From assembly GCA_024742305.1 (NCBI GenBank), contig JANSYQ010000010.1:1-64000 (forward strand): a DNA stretch of 64,000 bases, written 5' to 3'. Origin of the DNA: a bacterium. Its GTDB lineage: Bacteria; Bacteroidota; Bacteroidia; Flavobacteriales_D; Crocinitomicaceae. Positions 8,072-16,971 of this stretch are shown piece after piece (the stretch's first letter is position 1; each line of letters begins with the position of its first letter). The position numbers and the translations under genes are program-made. The notes under the pieces were generated by a model. That model did no database searches. It had not been told where the DNA came from and saw only the letters and a list, made by a program, of their open reading frames with translations.

Positions 8072-9385
8072 ATGAAAACAAAAACGATGAAAGTTGGTAT
8101 GATGGTTCTTGCAGTGGCTGCATTGTCCGTAGGAACAGTATCATGTAAGAAAAAAGGATGTACAGATCCGACTGCTGCAAATTACGATGCTTCTGCTGAG
8201 AAAGATGATGGTTCTTGTGAGCCAGCTGCTCCAGTTACTTCTACAGATATTCAGAAGTACGGAGCGATTACTGCAGACGAAACTTGGACTGCAGGTAACG
8301 TATATGTATTGAACGGTAAGGTAGTTGTTCCAAACGGAGTGACTCTTACTATCGAGGCGGGTACTATTGTAAAAGGTGCTGAAGGAACAGGAACTTTGGC
8401 TTCTGCTCTGTTGGTAAACCGTGGTGGAATGATCATGGCAAACGGAACTGCTTCAAACCCAATTATCTTCACATCTGTTTTGGATAATATCGAGCCAGGT
8501 CAATTAACAGGGACAAACCTTACTGAGGCTGACCAAGGATTGTGGGGTGGAATTATCGTTTGTGGTAACGCACCAACTTCAGCAGGAGACGGTGACACTG
8601 AAACACAAATTGAAGGTATTCCAGCTGACGGTGTAAATGGAATCTTCGGAGGATCTGATGCAGCTGATAACTCAGGTGTATTGAACTATGTATCTATCCG
8701 TCACGGTGGAGCATTGATCGGTGCTGGTAACGAAATCAACGGATTGACACTTGGTGGTGTTGGTACAGGTACTACTATCAGCAACATCGAAGTTATTGCT
8801 AACGTTGACGATGGTGTTGAGTTCTTCGGTGGAACTGTAGACGCTACTAACATTTTGGTTGGTTTCCAAGGAGATGACGGTGTTGATATCGACATGAACT
8901 ACTCTGGAACAGTTGACAACTTCATCGTAGTAAACGGAGGTAACTCTGATGAAGCGTTGGAAATCGACGGTCCTGAAGGAACAACTTATACAAACGGATT
9001 GTTCACATTGAACAACGGTTCAGTATACACTTTTGGAGGAACTGAAGCACGTGGAGATTTCAAATCAAAAGCTCAAGGTACAATCAACAACGTATCTATG
9101 GGTGAGGCTAAGATCCGCGCTTCTTACCAAAACAATTGTGCAGATACTAAGACTGATGCTTGGACTCACTTGACACAAGCTCAACCAACATTGGTATTCT
9201 CAGGTTCTGAATTCTCTGCGGTAACTGTTTACACAGGTTCTGAAGATGACCAAACAAACACTTGTCCGGTTCCAGCACAAGATCAAACTGATGCTGAAGC
9301 AGCAATGACTTCTGCTACAGCTACAGGAGCTGACGCTACTGGATTCGCATCTTGGACTTGGATGGGAGTTAACGGAAAGTTGTAA
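8072..9385 (+). CDS. Beta-helix surface lipoprotein (CTD-NY-DDGSC motif)
   Basis: 437 residues. The start at 8072 follows an A-rich ribosome site and gives a signal peptide with lipobox TVSC (Cys 25). A Cys-bounded acidic module follows (about 30-51: CTDPTAANYD, then DDGSC), a type seen in many Bacteroidota surface proteins. The rest is Gly/Asn/Thr-rich repeats resembling a right-handed parallel beta-helix. It sits directly upstream of the TonB-dependent receptor, separated by a hairpin that may damp read-through. By context a likely surface partner of that receptor, perhaps for a phosphorus compound; the substrate is not readable from the sequence. Strongly biased codon use (few rare codons) suggests high expression. 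Confidence 0.7.
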   Translation: MKTKTMKVGMMVLAVAALSVGTVSCKKKGCTDPTAANYDASAEKDDGSCEPAAPVTSTDIQKYGAITADETWTAGNVYVLNGKVVVPNGVTLTIEAGTIVKGAEGTGTLASALLVNRGGMIMANGTASNPIIFTSVLDNIEPGQLTGTNLTEADQGLWGGIIVCGNAPTSAGDGDTETQIEGIPADGVNGIFGGSDAADNSGVLNYVSIRHGGALIGAGNEINGLTLGGVGTGTTISNIEVIANVDDGVEFFGGTVDATNILVGFQGDDGVDIDMNYSGTVDNFIVVNGGNSDEALEIDGPEGTTYTNGLFTLNNGSVYTFGGTEARGDFKSKAQGTINNVSMGEAKIRASYQNNCADTKTDAWTHLTQAQPTLVFSGSEFSAVTVYTGSEDDQTNTCPVPAQDQTDAEAAMTSATATGADATGFASWTWMGVNGKL

Positions 9386-9419
9386 GAATAAGATTAGAAT
9401 AAAAGATTCTAAATAATTG

Positions 9420-9456
9420 AATGTCTGCTCTCCATTGGAGGGCAGACATTCTTCGT
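9420..9456 (+). terminator. Hairpin between lipoprotein and receptor genes
   Basis: AATGTCTGCTCTCC, loop ATT, GGAGGGCAGACATT (one G-U pair), followed only by TTCTT, so termination is probably partial. It would allow the lipoprotein to be made in excess of the receptor. Confidence 0.6.
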
Positions 9457-9487
9457 TAATAAGCTTTATCGCAATTTTACGATTGAA

Positions 9488-12469
9488 ATGAAAGGTAAAA
9501 TTTTAACATTGTTTTTTGTCATCGCTGCTACAACCCTTTCGTATGCACAAGGAACATTACGTGGAGTTGTCAAAAACAAAGACACTCAAGAGCCAATCGC
9601 ACTAGCAAAACTTAAATTCAAGTTGAATGGTCAAAACCGAGGTGCTGAATGTGATTTTGACGGAGAGTATCAGGTGAAACTGCCAGCAGGTACACACATG
9701 ATTACTTTCTCTATGCAGAACGAAGGCTACATCGATGAGGAAATTGAAGTGACCATTACAAATGGCGAAGTTCAAGTATTAAATGTTGAGCTATCAAAGT
9801 CCGGAGATGTAAAGGAACTTGGTCCTATCGTTGTAGAAGTAGTGAGAACAAAGATTGGTAAAACACTAGAGGATGACGACAAACGTCGTATGAACGAATC
9901 CGGTGCTACCGATGGGATGAGCGATGAGCAAATGAAAGAACGCGGTGTAAATACTGTTGTTGATGCTGCTCAAGCTGTTCCTGGAGTAACTATTGAAGAT
10001 GGAAAAAGTGTTTATGTACGAGGATTGGGGGATCGCTATACCAAAACGATTTTGAACGGAATGGAAATTCCCGGTTTGGATCCTGATCGAAACTCTGTAC
10101 AATTGGACATTTTCCCAACGGCCGTGGTAGACAACATTACTATCTACAAAACATTTCTTCCGAATTGGTCAGGAGATTACTCCGGCGGATTGGTGAACAT
10201 TATTACAAAAGATTTGCCTGCCGAAAGATACATTTATGCGAAAGCAGGATTGGGTTACAACAACTTTGCAACGTTCAACTCTAACTACGTTACCTACGAT
10301 GGTGGAGCACTTGACTTTCTTGGCTTCGATGACGGAACTAGAAAACTTCCAATCAATGAGCGCGCGGAAATTAGTAACCCAGTGGTTGATGATCCAACCT
10401 TGGAATTACAAACCAAAAGTTTCAATAGAACGATGTCGGCATCTCGTGCTGCACAGTTCATGAACCAAACCTATGCTTTTGGTATGGGGAACCGAAAAGT
10501 TTTCCGTGATTCATTGGCTCCAAAAGATCGAATTACCTACGGATACAATGTGGTGGTGAACTACCGAAATACACACAATTTTTTCGAAGGGGTAGAGTAC
10601 GGTGAGTACCGATTGTTCCCTAACCTTGGTCAAGAAATCAATCAGTTAGAGAGAAACCGTGTCTCTGTGGGAGACCAATCTCAGCACAACGTGCTTTGGA
10701 CAGCCTTGGTAAGTCAATCGGCGAAATACCGTCGATCGAAATTGGATCTTACCTTATTTCACACGCAAAACGCGATTTCTTCAGCGGCATTCTTTAACGA
10801 AGAAGAGTTTGAGGACAACCCGATTACAGTAGAAAGAACGAACCTTGAGTATACTCAGCGTTCTGTTTCCAATGCGAATTTGGGTGGTCGTCACTTCCTC
10901 GATTCATTGAGCCGATGGAAACTAGAGTGGAAATTGAGTCCAACGTATTCTTCCATCAATGATCCAGATATTCGTTCTACGTTGATCGCTTACGAAACCG
11001 ACGAAAATGGAAATCAAATTAATTATGAGTTGAACGGTCCTGGAGGTCAATCTTCTCGTATTTGGCGTTACTTGACGGAGTACAACCTCGGTGGACGTTT
11101 CGATTTCTCCTACAAATTCAAAGTAGATTCTACGCGCAAGGCGGAAATCATGTTCGGTGGATTGAATACGTACCGAAACCGAGATTTCAAAATCTTGCAG
11201 TACTTCACAAAGTACCGTAACGTGAATAACGTAGATTTCAATCCAAATCCGGATTGGTACTTCGAAGAGGAGAACATTTGGACAGTTGAGTCTGATCAAG
11301 GAACGTATATCGAAGGAAACTTTGAGCCAGCGAATAACTTTATCGGTCGCCAAAATGTTGCAGGAGCCTACGTGATGAATCAATTACCAATCACGGAAAA
11401 CTTCGAAGCAACCTACGGAGTTCGTGTAGAGAACGCGAAAAACTGGTACACTGGTCAAAACAACGCTGGTACAGATGTCTTCAACGACCGACTTATTTTG
11501 GATGAATGGAACGTATTGCCATCGGTGAATATGGTGTACAAGGTTGAGAAGGCAAAAGACTCTCTTAATCCTTACGACCGTCGTATGAACTTCCGCGGTG
11601 CTTACGCAACTACCGTTGCTCGTCCATCTTTCAAGGAGAAATCGTTGGCGCAAATTTTTGATCCACTACAAGGGCGTACCTTCCTTGGAAACATTGATCT
11701 TCAGCAAACAACGATTCACAACTTTGATGCTCGTTGGGAGTACTTCTTCGGAAGAACGGAGCTGATTTCATTCAGTGGTTTCTTCAAGCAGTTCCAAGAT
11801 CAAATTGAAATGATTGCGATCAGTACAGCACCTGATAACGTGACACCTTGGAACACAGGTTCGGCACAGGTGTTTGGAGCGGAAGCAGAAATTCGTAAGG
11901 CTATCGGATTTAACAAAGTGGAGAAGCAACACTTGAGCTTTGTTTTGGGTGCGAACTACACGTATGTTGTTTCACGAGTAGATATGCGTACTTCTATCAT
12001 TCCTGTAGGAGATACATTAATTGTTGAGAGAGATAACCGAGTAGACAATGCGCGTGAAGGAGAAGTTATTGGAAACTACCGCCAAATGTACGGTCAGTCG
12101 CCACACATTGTAAATGCCTTCGCAACTTTCCGAAATGATTCGCTTGGATTGATTTTCAACTTGAACTACAACGTTCAAGGAAAGAAACTTGCGGTTATTG
12201 GTACGGGACGAATTCCCGATGTTTTCGAGCAACCGTTTCACAGCTTAAACTTCAAAGTATCGAAACGATTCGGATCTGAAAGAGAATGGCAAGCGAGTTT
12301 GACAGGAAGAAACTTGTTACTTGCGAAACGTCAGTTGTTGTATGAATCCTTTAACACACAACCAGAGGTTTACAGTGCATGGAGTCCAGGGGTAAACGTT
12401 TCTTTCTCCGTTTCTTACAATTTGTCAGGAAAGAAGAAAAAACCGGAAGCGCCAGCTTCTGCGCAATAG
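9488..12469 (+). CDS. TonB-dependent receptor with carboxypeptidase-like N-terminal domain
   Basis: 993 residues. Signal peptide ending LSYAQ (about 20), a CarboxypepD_reg-like beta-sandwich (22-115), and a plug domain (about 150-265) with VPGVTIEDG, VYVRGLGDRY and the F-L-P-N-W-S-G-D-Y-S-G-G-L-V-N-I strand. A long outer-membrane barrel with alternating aromatic strands runs to the end. Takes up a ligand across the outer membrane using TonB energy. It lies between two PhoB-like regulators and upstream of a Na/Pi transporter, so a phosphorus-related ligand is plausible but not shown. It is not SusC-type, because there is no adjacent SusD. Stop followed by a bidirectional terminator. Confidence 0.85.
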   Translation: MKGKILTLFFVIAATTLSYAQGTLRGVVKNKDTQEPIALAKLKFKLNGQNRGAECDFDGEYQVKLPAGTHMITFSMQNEGYIDEEIEVTITNGEVQVLNVELSKSGDVKELGPIVVEVVRTKIGKTLEDDDKRRMNESGATDGMSDEQMKERGVNTVVDAAQAVPGVTIEDGKSVYVRGLGDRYTKTILNGMEIPGLDPDRNSVQLDIFPTAVVDNITIYKTFLPNWSGDYSGGLVNIITKDLPAERYIYAKAGLGYNNFATFNSNYVTYDGGALDFLGFDDGTRKLPINERAEISNPVVDDPTLELQTKSFNRTMSASRAAQFMNQTYAFGMGNRKVFRDSLAPKDRITYGYNVVVNYRNTHNFFEGVEYGEYRLFPNLGQEINQLERNRVSVGDQSQHNVLWTALVSQSAKYRRSKLDLTLFHTQNAISSAAFFNEEEFEDNPITVERTNLEYTQRSVSNANLGGRHFLDSLSRWKLEWKLSPTYSSINDPDIRSTLIAYETDENGNQINYELNGPGGQSSRIWRYLTEYNLGGRFDFSYKFKVDSTRKAEIMFGGLNTYRNRDFKILQYFTKYRNVNNVDFNPNPDWYFEEENIWTVESDQGTYIEGNFEPANNFIGRQNVAGAYVMNQLPITENFEATYGVRVENAKNWYTGQNNAGTDVFNDRLILDEWNVLPSVNMVYKVEKAKDSLNPYDRRMNFRGAYATTVARPSFKEKSLAQIFDPLQGRTFLGNIDLQQTTIHNFDARWEYFFGRTELISFSGFFKQFQDQIEMIAISTAPDNVTPWNTGSAQVFGAEAEIRKAIGFNKVEKQHLSFVLGANYTYVVSRVDMRTSIIPVGDTLIVERDNRVDNAREGEVIGNYRQMYGQSPHIVNAFATFRNDSLGLIFNLNYNVQGKKLAVIGTGRIPDVFEQPFHSLNFKVSKRFGSEREWQASLTGRNLLLAKRQLLYESFNTQPEVYSAWSPGVNVSFSVSYNLSGKKKKPEAPASAQ

Positions 12470-12490
12470 TTACTAACTATACAAAAGAAA

Positions 12491-12520
12491 AACGGGAGCA
12501 TTTCGATGCTCCCGTTTCTT
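12491..12520. terminator. Bidirectional terminator between convergent genes
   Basis: Perfect 11-bp stem AACGGGAGCAT / ATGCTCCCGTT closed by a TTCG tetraloop, with A-rich and T-rich flanks. It serves the receptor gene (plus) and the second PhoB-like gene (minus). Confidence 0.85.
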
Positions 12521-12540
12521 ATATCCTATTAGTACGATGA

Positions 12541-13227
12541 TCAATCTGATCCGGCGCCAGCAACAAATTTGTACCCCACACCTTTGACTGTTTTGATGTA
12601 TTTATTTCCGATTTTCTCTCGCAGTTTTCGAATGTGAACATCAATGGTTCTATCACCAACAACGATGCCTGATCCCCAAACGGATTCTAAAATGATATCG
12701 CGCTCGTATACTTTTCCTGGCTTTGACGCCAAAAGAGCCAACAATTCAAACTCTTTTCGTGGCAAATGAATGGGATTTCCCTTTTTCAGTACGATGTACT
12801 TCTCTCGGTCGATAACCAGATCCTCATTGCTATTGCTTGGCTTCGCAGAAGGCATATTATTCTTACGTCGTAGAATCGCCTTGATTCTGCTGGCTAGGAC
12901 TTTTGGCTTTACCGGTTTGGAAACATAGTCGTCGGCCCCAGCATCTAATCCTGCGATTTGAGAATAATCCTCGTTTCGCGCAGTTAGAAAACAGATACGA
13001 ATATCTTTCGTTTTGTTGTTTTCTCGCAAGGTTTGGCATACTTCGATTCCGTCCATCTCCGGCATCATTACATCTAGTAATACAAGGTCAGGTTTGTGCG
13101 CAATCGCGAGCTCTATTCCTTCACGACCCGTGGAAGCTTGAAATACCTGATATCCTTCTTTTTGTAAATTATAGAAGAGTATTTCTCTAATATCTTCCTC
13201 GTCATCAATGATCAATATTCTATCCAT
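12541..13227 (-). CDS. Second PhoB-like response regulator, no adjacent kinase
   Basis: 228 residues. Receiver with D52 in LLDVMMPEMDG and a winged-helix domain with IDVHIRKLREK and TVKGVGYKF. Close paralogue of the regulator at 7120-7803, but without a histidine kinase gene beside it. It may share PhoR or be fed by a distant kinase. Divergent from the candidate small RNA and Na/Pi cotransporter genes. Its 5' region holds a small perfect palindrome (13282-13301) and an 11-nt direct repeat (13311, 13363). Confidence 0.85.
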   Translation of the reverse strand: MDRILIIDDEEDIREILFYNLQKEGYQVFQASTGREGIELAIAHKPDLVLLDVMMPEMDGIEVCQTLRENNKTKDIRICFLTARNEDYSQIAGLDAGADDYVSKPVKPKVLASRIKAILRRKNNMPSAKPSNSNEDLVIDREKYIVLKKGNPIHLPRKEFELLALLASKPGKVYERDIILESVWGSGIVVGDRTIDVHIRKLREKIGNKYIKTVKGVGYKFVAGAGSD

Positions 13228-13281
13228 GAGCGCAAAATTTGTGAATTCTTTTTTTTCACGGCGAAATAATATAAAGATAAT

Positions 13282-13301
13282 ATTGGAATCTTAATTCCAA
13301 T
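13282..13301. promoter_or_regulatory. Perfect palindrome upstream of the second PhoB-like gene
   Basis: ATTGGAAT CTTA ATTCCAAT, about 55 nt upstream of the ATG at 13227. Could be an operator or a leader hairpin. Confidence 0.3.
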
Positions 13302-13310
13302 GTAAAAAAA

Positions 13311-13373
13311 CGGTTTTTCACCTAACTAAATCGTTTAACTGTCGAAAATTACCGACGAGCTACGGTTTTTCAC
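13311..13373. repeat. Direct repeat CGGTTTTTCAC (two copies, 52 bp apart)
   Basis: Identical 11-mers at 13311-13321 and 13363-13373 in the divergent regulatory region between the second PhoB-like gene and the Na/Pi cotransporter. The interval also contains AACTGTCG and CACTGTTAA, faintly similar to halves of enterobacterial Pho boxes. Confidence 0.35.
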
Positions 13374-13471
13374 TGTTAAAATATTCACAAGTACTCCCGA
13401 TTCAGAAAAATTGCCCTTAGAACTCTTAGGAAGCTAAAAAATCGGTTTAGAAAAAAAATAGAGTTGAAGGC

Positions 13472-13501
13472 TTGTGAGAATTCAAAGTTCGTATATCTTT
13501 G
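13472..13501 (+). promoter_or_regulatory. Bacteroidota-type promoter (-33 TTG, -7 TATCTTTG)
   Basis: TTG at 13472-13474, 19 bp, then TATCTTTG at 13494-13501, an exact match to TAnnTTTG at the expected spacing. Start predicted near 13507. Confidence 0.6.
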
Positions 13502-13506
13502 GCACT

Positions 13507-13577
13507 GTAGTAGTAGGTTAGGTTGATTAGTGTAGCGAGAGCCTTGGACACCCGTCCGCGGCTCTCGTTCTTTTTTT
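13507..13577 (+). ncRNA. Candidate small RNA or terminated leader upstream of the Na/Pi transporter
   Basis: About 70 nt between a strong promoter and an intrinsic terminator, without an ORF. The 3' half is a long hairpin: CGAGAGCC, inner stem GGAC/GTCC, GGCTCTCG, then TTCTTTTTTT. The 5' half (TAGTAGTAGGTTAGG...) is unstructured, as in trans-acting RNAs. It may be a free small RNA or a leader that aborts transcription into the transporter gene. Position in the probable phosphate cluster suggests a link to phosphate control. Confidence 0.5.
13536..13577 (+). terminator. Intrinsic terminator of the candidate small RNA
   Basis: CGAGAGCC (13536-13543) pairs GGCTCTCG (13560-13567) with an inner GGAC-ACCC-GTCC stem, followed by TTCTTTTTTT. 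Confidence 0.8.
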
Positions 13578-13682
13578 AGCCACTTTACGCTAAAGTTAAG
13601 TTTACGTGAAGACAATCAAATAAAGTCTATGCGTGCTATTCCAAACTTTTCAAACGACTATTTTTGGGGGAAAATTAGACCC

Positions 13683-15824
13683 ATGGTTTCTCGCTTGCAA
13701 ATTAAGCACCTTCTAGTTGCGGTAACGCTTTTGTTTTTCGGTCAGCTGTCTGCTGCTGAATCCGAATCTCCGGTAGAGAATATTTCTGCCAAAGGAGGGG
13801 CGGGAGACGTAAAAATTACGTGGAACCTAATCTATGACAGTATTCCTTTGGGACGTAAACTCGTGATTCGTTATTTGCCTAGCAATAAAACGAAACTCGA
13901 CGTTCACCCTGAATGGAAGTATTCGAAGCTCATCGATCCTAAGAAGACCTCTTACGAGTTAAAAGATCTTGCCATTAACGAGAAGTACAGCTTTGCCATT
14001 GGAGTAGTCAATGATCCTTCTGTGAAGAAGGTGAACAAAAAGAACGGCGAATCGGCGGTTGTTTGGAGTTCCGACAAATCATTTAAAACAGAACGCGGTT
14101 GGTCCTTTGGTTCGGGGTTGGTAATGCGAATTTTGATGTTGTTAGGATCTCTCGGAGTTTTCATCTACGGAATGAAAGTCATGAGTGAGGGAATCCAAAA
14201 GGCAGCGGGACAAAAGCTGCGCGAGATTCTCGGAGCAATTACCAAGAATCGTGTGAAGGGAATATTCACTGGTTTTCTGACAACGGCAATTATTCAGTCC
14301 TCTTCTGCCACCACAGTAATGGTAGTAAGTTTCGTAAACGCTGGCTTGCTTTCATTGAAACAAAGTATCGGTGTAATCATGGGAGCGAATATCGGAACTA
14401 CCGTAACCGCTTGGATTGTCGCCTTCCTTGGATTCTCCGTTTCCATGTCGGATTATGCCTTACCGATTTTCTTGGTCGCAATTATTCTTTTGTTTACCAA
14501 TCGAGATAACCTTCGCTCTTGGGGAGAAATGCTCGTTGGATTTGCCATTCTTTTCCTAGGACTTGAATTGTTGAAGGCAGGCGTTCCTGATGTGAAAGGG
14601 AACGTAGAATCCTTAGCATTTTTGGAATCTCTGTCCGGACATGGAACATTTAGCGTGATGTTGTTCGTTTTGATGGGAACCATCGTTACGATTATGGTAC
14701 AATCGTCGTCGGCCGCTATGGCAGTGACGATTTTGCTCTGTGAGCGCGGTATCATTCCATTTGAAATGGCAGCAGGAATGGTGCTTGGAGAGAATATCGG
14801 AACAACGATTACCGCCAACATTGCGGCAATTATTGGAAATGTCCATGCGAAACGTGCAGCGCGTGCTCACCTTGTCTTCAACGTTGTTGGAGTTATTTGG
14901 ATGGTGGCAGCCTTTTACTTGTTCATCGATTTGATTGATTACATGGTATCGACGCAATTGCCGAGTCCAATGATAAGTCAAGAAAGCCGACCGATAGCCC
15001 TAGCATTGTTCCATACAGTATTCAACATCCTCAACGTACTCTTGTTGTTCTGGTTTGCGAAGCATATAACGCGATTGGTGATTTGGATGGTGCCAAGCAG
15101 GTCTGATGCGGACGAAATCATCAACTTGGAATATATTTCTGCAGGAGTAATGGTAACGCCGGAATTGTTCTTGCTAGAGGCACAGAAAGAATTGGCGAAG
15201 TTCGGTAAGATCACCTCGAAGATGTCGAAGTTCTTTCAATCACTGATGTTTGAACAAGACAAGAAGGCGAAGAAGAAATTGTACGAGAAAATCGCTAAGT
15301 ACGAGGAAATCACCGACAGAATTGAGATTGAGATATCGGGATACTTGAGTGACTGTGCGGAAAACGACCTCTCACAGGAATCAGCGATGAAAGTCCGAGG
15401 AATGTTGGCAATCACCAATGAATTGGAGCGTATCGGTGATGTCTTCTATCAAATGTCACTGACATACAAACGTAAGGACGAGCAGAAGATTTGGTTTACC
15501 CCAGAACAGCGTACCAACGTGAAAACGATACTGGAAGCAGTTGATTTGGCCTTTGAAGAAATGCTTCGAAACCTCAGAAAAGAGCAAAAGGATGTTACCT
15601 TGGATAAGGCGATGGAACTGGAAAACCATATCAACGAATTGCGTAATAAGTTCCGTGCAGAGCACTTGTCTTCTATCGAAAAAGACGAGTTCAACATTCG
15701 AAGTGGAATCATCTACACCGACTTGATTTACAGCAGCGAAAAACTCGGCGACCACATCGTTAACGTAACGGAAGCCTTGGTTGGAAAGAACTTAATTGGC
15801 GAGAACTTACCAAAGTTGGATTAA
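13683..15824 (+). CDS. Na/Pi cotransporter family protein with N-terminal FnIII-like domain
   Basis: About 713 residues from the ATG at 13683. That start puts a signal peptide (GQLSAA) at the very N-terminus; an upstream in-frame ATG at 13629 is less likely. Order: signal peptide (1-24), a fibronectin type III-like domain (about 30-135), then two inverted Na/Pi repeats with the signature QSSSATTVMVV and GANIGTT, and QSSSAAMAVT and GENIGTT. A C-terminal PhoU-like helical bundle (about 520-700) closes it. Imports phosphate with sodium at the inner membrane; the PhoU part probably senses or limits uptake. The periplasmic FnIII-like module is an unusual addition to the family. TATTTTTG just upstream of 13683 may be a -7 element. 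Confidence 0.88.
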   Translation: MVSRLQIKHLLVAVTLLFFGQLSAAESESPVENISAKGGAGDVKITWNLIYDSIPLGRKLVIRYLPSNKTKLDVHPEWKYSKLIDPKKTSYELKDLAINEKYSFAIGVVNDPSVKKVNKKNGESAVVWSSDKSFKTERGWSFGSGLVMRILMLLGSLGVFIYGMKVMSEGIQKAAGQKLREILGAITKNRVKGIFTGFLTTAIIQSSSATTVMVVSFVNAGLLSLKQSIGVIMGANIGTTVTAWIVAFLGFSVSMSDYALPIFLVAIILLFTNRDNLRSWGEMLVGFAILFLGLELLKAGVPDVKGNVESLAFLESLSGHGTFSVMLFVLMGTIVTIMVQSSSAAMAVTILLCERGIIPFEMAAGMVLGENIGTTITANIAAIIGNVHAKRAARAHLVFNVVGVIWMVAAFYLFIDLIDYMVSTQLPSPMISQESRPIALALFHTVFNILNVLLLFWFAKHITRLVIWMVPSRSDADEIINLEYISAGVMVTPELFLLEAQKELAKFGKITSKMSKFFQSLMFEQDKKAKKKLYEKIAKYEEITDRIEIEISGYLSDCAENDLSQESAMKVRGMLAITNELERIGDVFYQMSLTYKRKDEQKIWFTPEQRTNVKTILEAVDLAFEEMLRNLRKEQKDVTLDKAMELENHINELRNKFRAEHLSSIEKDEFNIRSGIIYTDLIYSSEKLGDHIVNVTEALVGKNLIGENLPKLD

Positions 15825-15840
15825 CAGTTCGTTAAGATTT

Positions 15841-15848
15841 TATCTTTG
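15841..15848 (+). promoter_or_regulatory. -7 element TATCTTTG of the RprY-like operon
   Basis: Exact TAnnTTTG, 35 bp before the ATG at 15884. A TTG lies 22 bp upstream, slightly long for the usual spacing. Confidence 0.4.
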
Positions 15849-15883
15849 GATTTCTAGCTATCTTAGCCCAATATCACGCGTTT

Positions 15884-16570
15884 ATGAAAGTCAAAATATT
15901 GCTGGTTGAGGACGACACGAGTCTCGGTTTTATCATTTCCGATCAATTGAAAGCTGAAGGGTATGAGGTGACGCTTTGTACGGATGGTGCAGAGGGTTTC
16001 CAGCGTTTTACAGAAGATACCTACCACATGTGCATTTTCGATGTCATGATGCCGAAAAAGGACGGCTTCAGTTTGGCAGCTGACGTGCGCAAGTTAAACG
16101 CTAATGTTCCCATTCTCTTCCTTACAGCCAAATCCAACGACGAAGACAAAGTCCAAGGATTTAAGTCGGGTGGCGACGATTACCTTACAAAGCCATTCAA
16201 TTCGGAAGAGTTGCAGTTGCGAGTAGCAGCTTTGTTGCGCCGTGTGAATATTGAAGCTGAGCCAAGGAATACGGATGTTTATACCATCGGCGAATACGTT
16301 TTTGATACTGTAAACTTTGTACTGAAACACCCGAATTTTGAGAAAACATTGACCAAAAAAGAAGCACAGATATTATCCATCTTGTGCAAGTTCATGAATC
16401 AAGTGGTGGCGCGAGAAATTGTGCTGACGGGCGTTTGGGGACACGACGATTATTTTGTAGGTAGAAGTTTGGATGTCTTCATTACCAAGCTGCGTAAGTA
16501 CTTGAAAGAAGATCCATCTATTCAAATTGCCAACGTACATGGAATTGGATTTAAACTGGAAGTAAAATGA
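15884..16570 (+). CDS. RprY-like response regulator (OmpR family)
   Basis: 228 residues. Receiver with D53 in IFDVMMPKKDG, K near 104 in LTKPF, and a winged-helix effector domain with SLDVFITKLRKYLKEDP and V-H-G-I-G-F-K-L. The pattern resembles RprY of Bacteroidota, but no RprX-like kinase is next to it. It overlaps the next gene by 4 nt (ATGA), so that small secreted protein is translationally coupled to it. Confidence 0.8.
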   Translation: MKVKILLVEDDTSLGFIISDQLKAEGYEVTLCTDGAEGFQRFTEDTYHMCIFDVMMPKKDGFSLAADVRKLNANVPILFLTAKSNDEDKVQGFKSGGDDYLTKPFNSEELQLRVAALLRRVNIEAEPRNTDVYTIGEYVFDTVNFVLKHPNFEKTLTKKEAQILSILCKFMNQVVAREIVLTGVWGHDDYFVGRSLDVFITKLRKYLKEDPSIQIANVHGIGFKLEVK

Positions 16571-16971
16571 TAAAGAATGTACTAATTGTGCTCTTCTTGA
16601 GCATAGTCGGATTCGCACAGGCAGATCAATTGGCGTATATCTCAAAAGAGAAGGCAGAAGAAGCAGCGGCTTGGTTGAACAAAGGCAAAACGGTGTATTT
16701 ATTTTGTGGATGTTGTTCTGTGGAAGAGCCAGTAAAAGTGAAGGTGCTCGAAGCCAAAGCGAAGCATACTGGTTACGAAGATTACTGGGAGGTGGAGATA
16801 CGGTATGAAACGGAAGATGGAACCGTAAAAACAGAAACGATTGACTTGGCATACATTTGGAAAAAAGGACTTTTCAAAGCCAAAACACTGGGAAAGAAAT
16901 TCAACATGAGCCACGATCCTTGTATTTACCTGAATGATTGGGACAACAGAAAACACGCTGTAAAAGACTAA
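16567..16971 (+). CDS. Small secreted protein of unknown function
   Basis: 134 residues, signal peptide (1-19, ending AQA), then a mature domain of about 115 residues with a C-G-C-C cluster near residue 50 and a D-P-C near 117. These could form disulfides or bind metal. No family recognised. It lies between the RprY-like regulator (4-nt overlap) and tsaB (1-nt overlap, TAATG), so all three form one tight operon. Confidence 0.7.
   Translation: MIKNVLIVLFLSIVGFAQADQLAYISKEKAEEAAAWLNKGKTVYLFCGCCSVEEPVKVKVLEAKAKHTGYEDYWEVEIRYETEDGTVKTETIDLAYIWKKGLFKAKTLGKKFNMSHDPCIYLNDWDNRKHAVKD

Noticed and set aside
13311-13373. Classical enterobacterial Pho box
   Set aside because: Only fragments such as CTGTC and TTTCAC occur, not the two 7-bp repeats with 4-bp spacing.
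13385-13615. 76-codon minus-strand ORF in the transporter upstream region
   Set aside because: Overlaps the small-RNA promoter and terminator; Phe/Arg-rich, no signal or family pattern.
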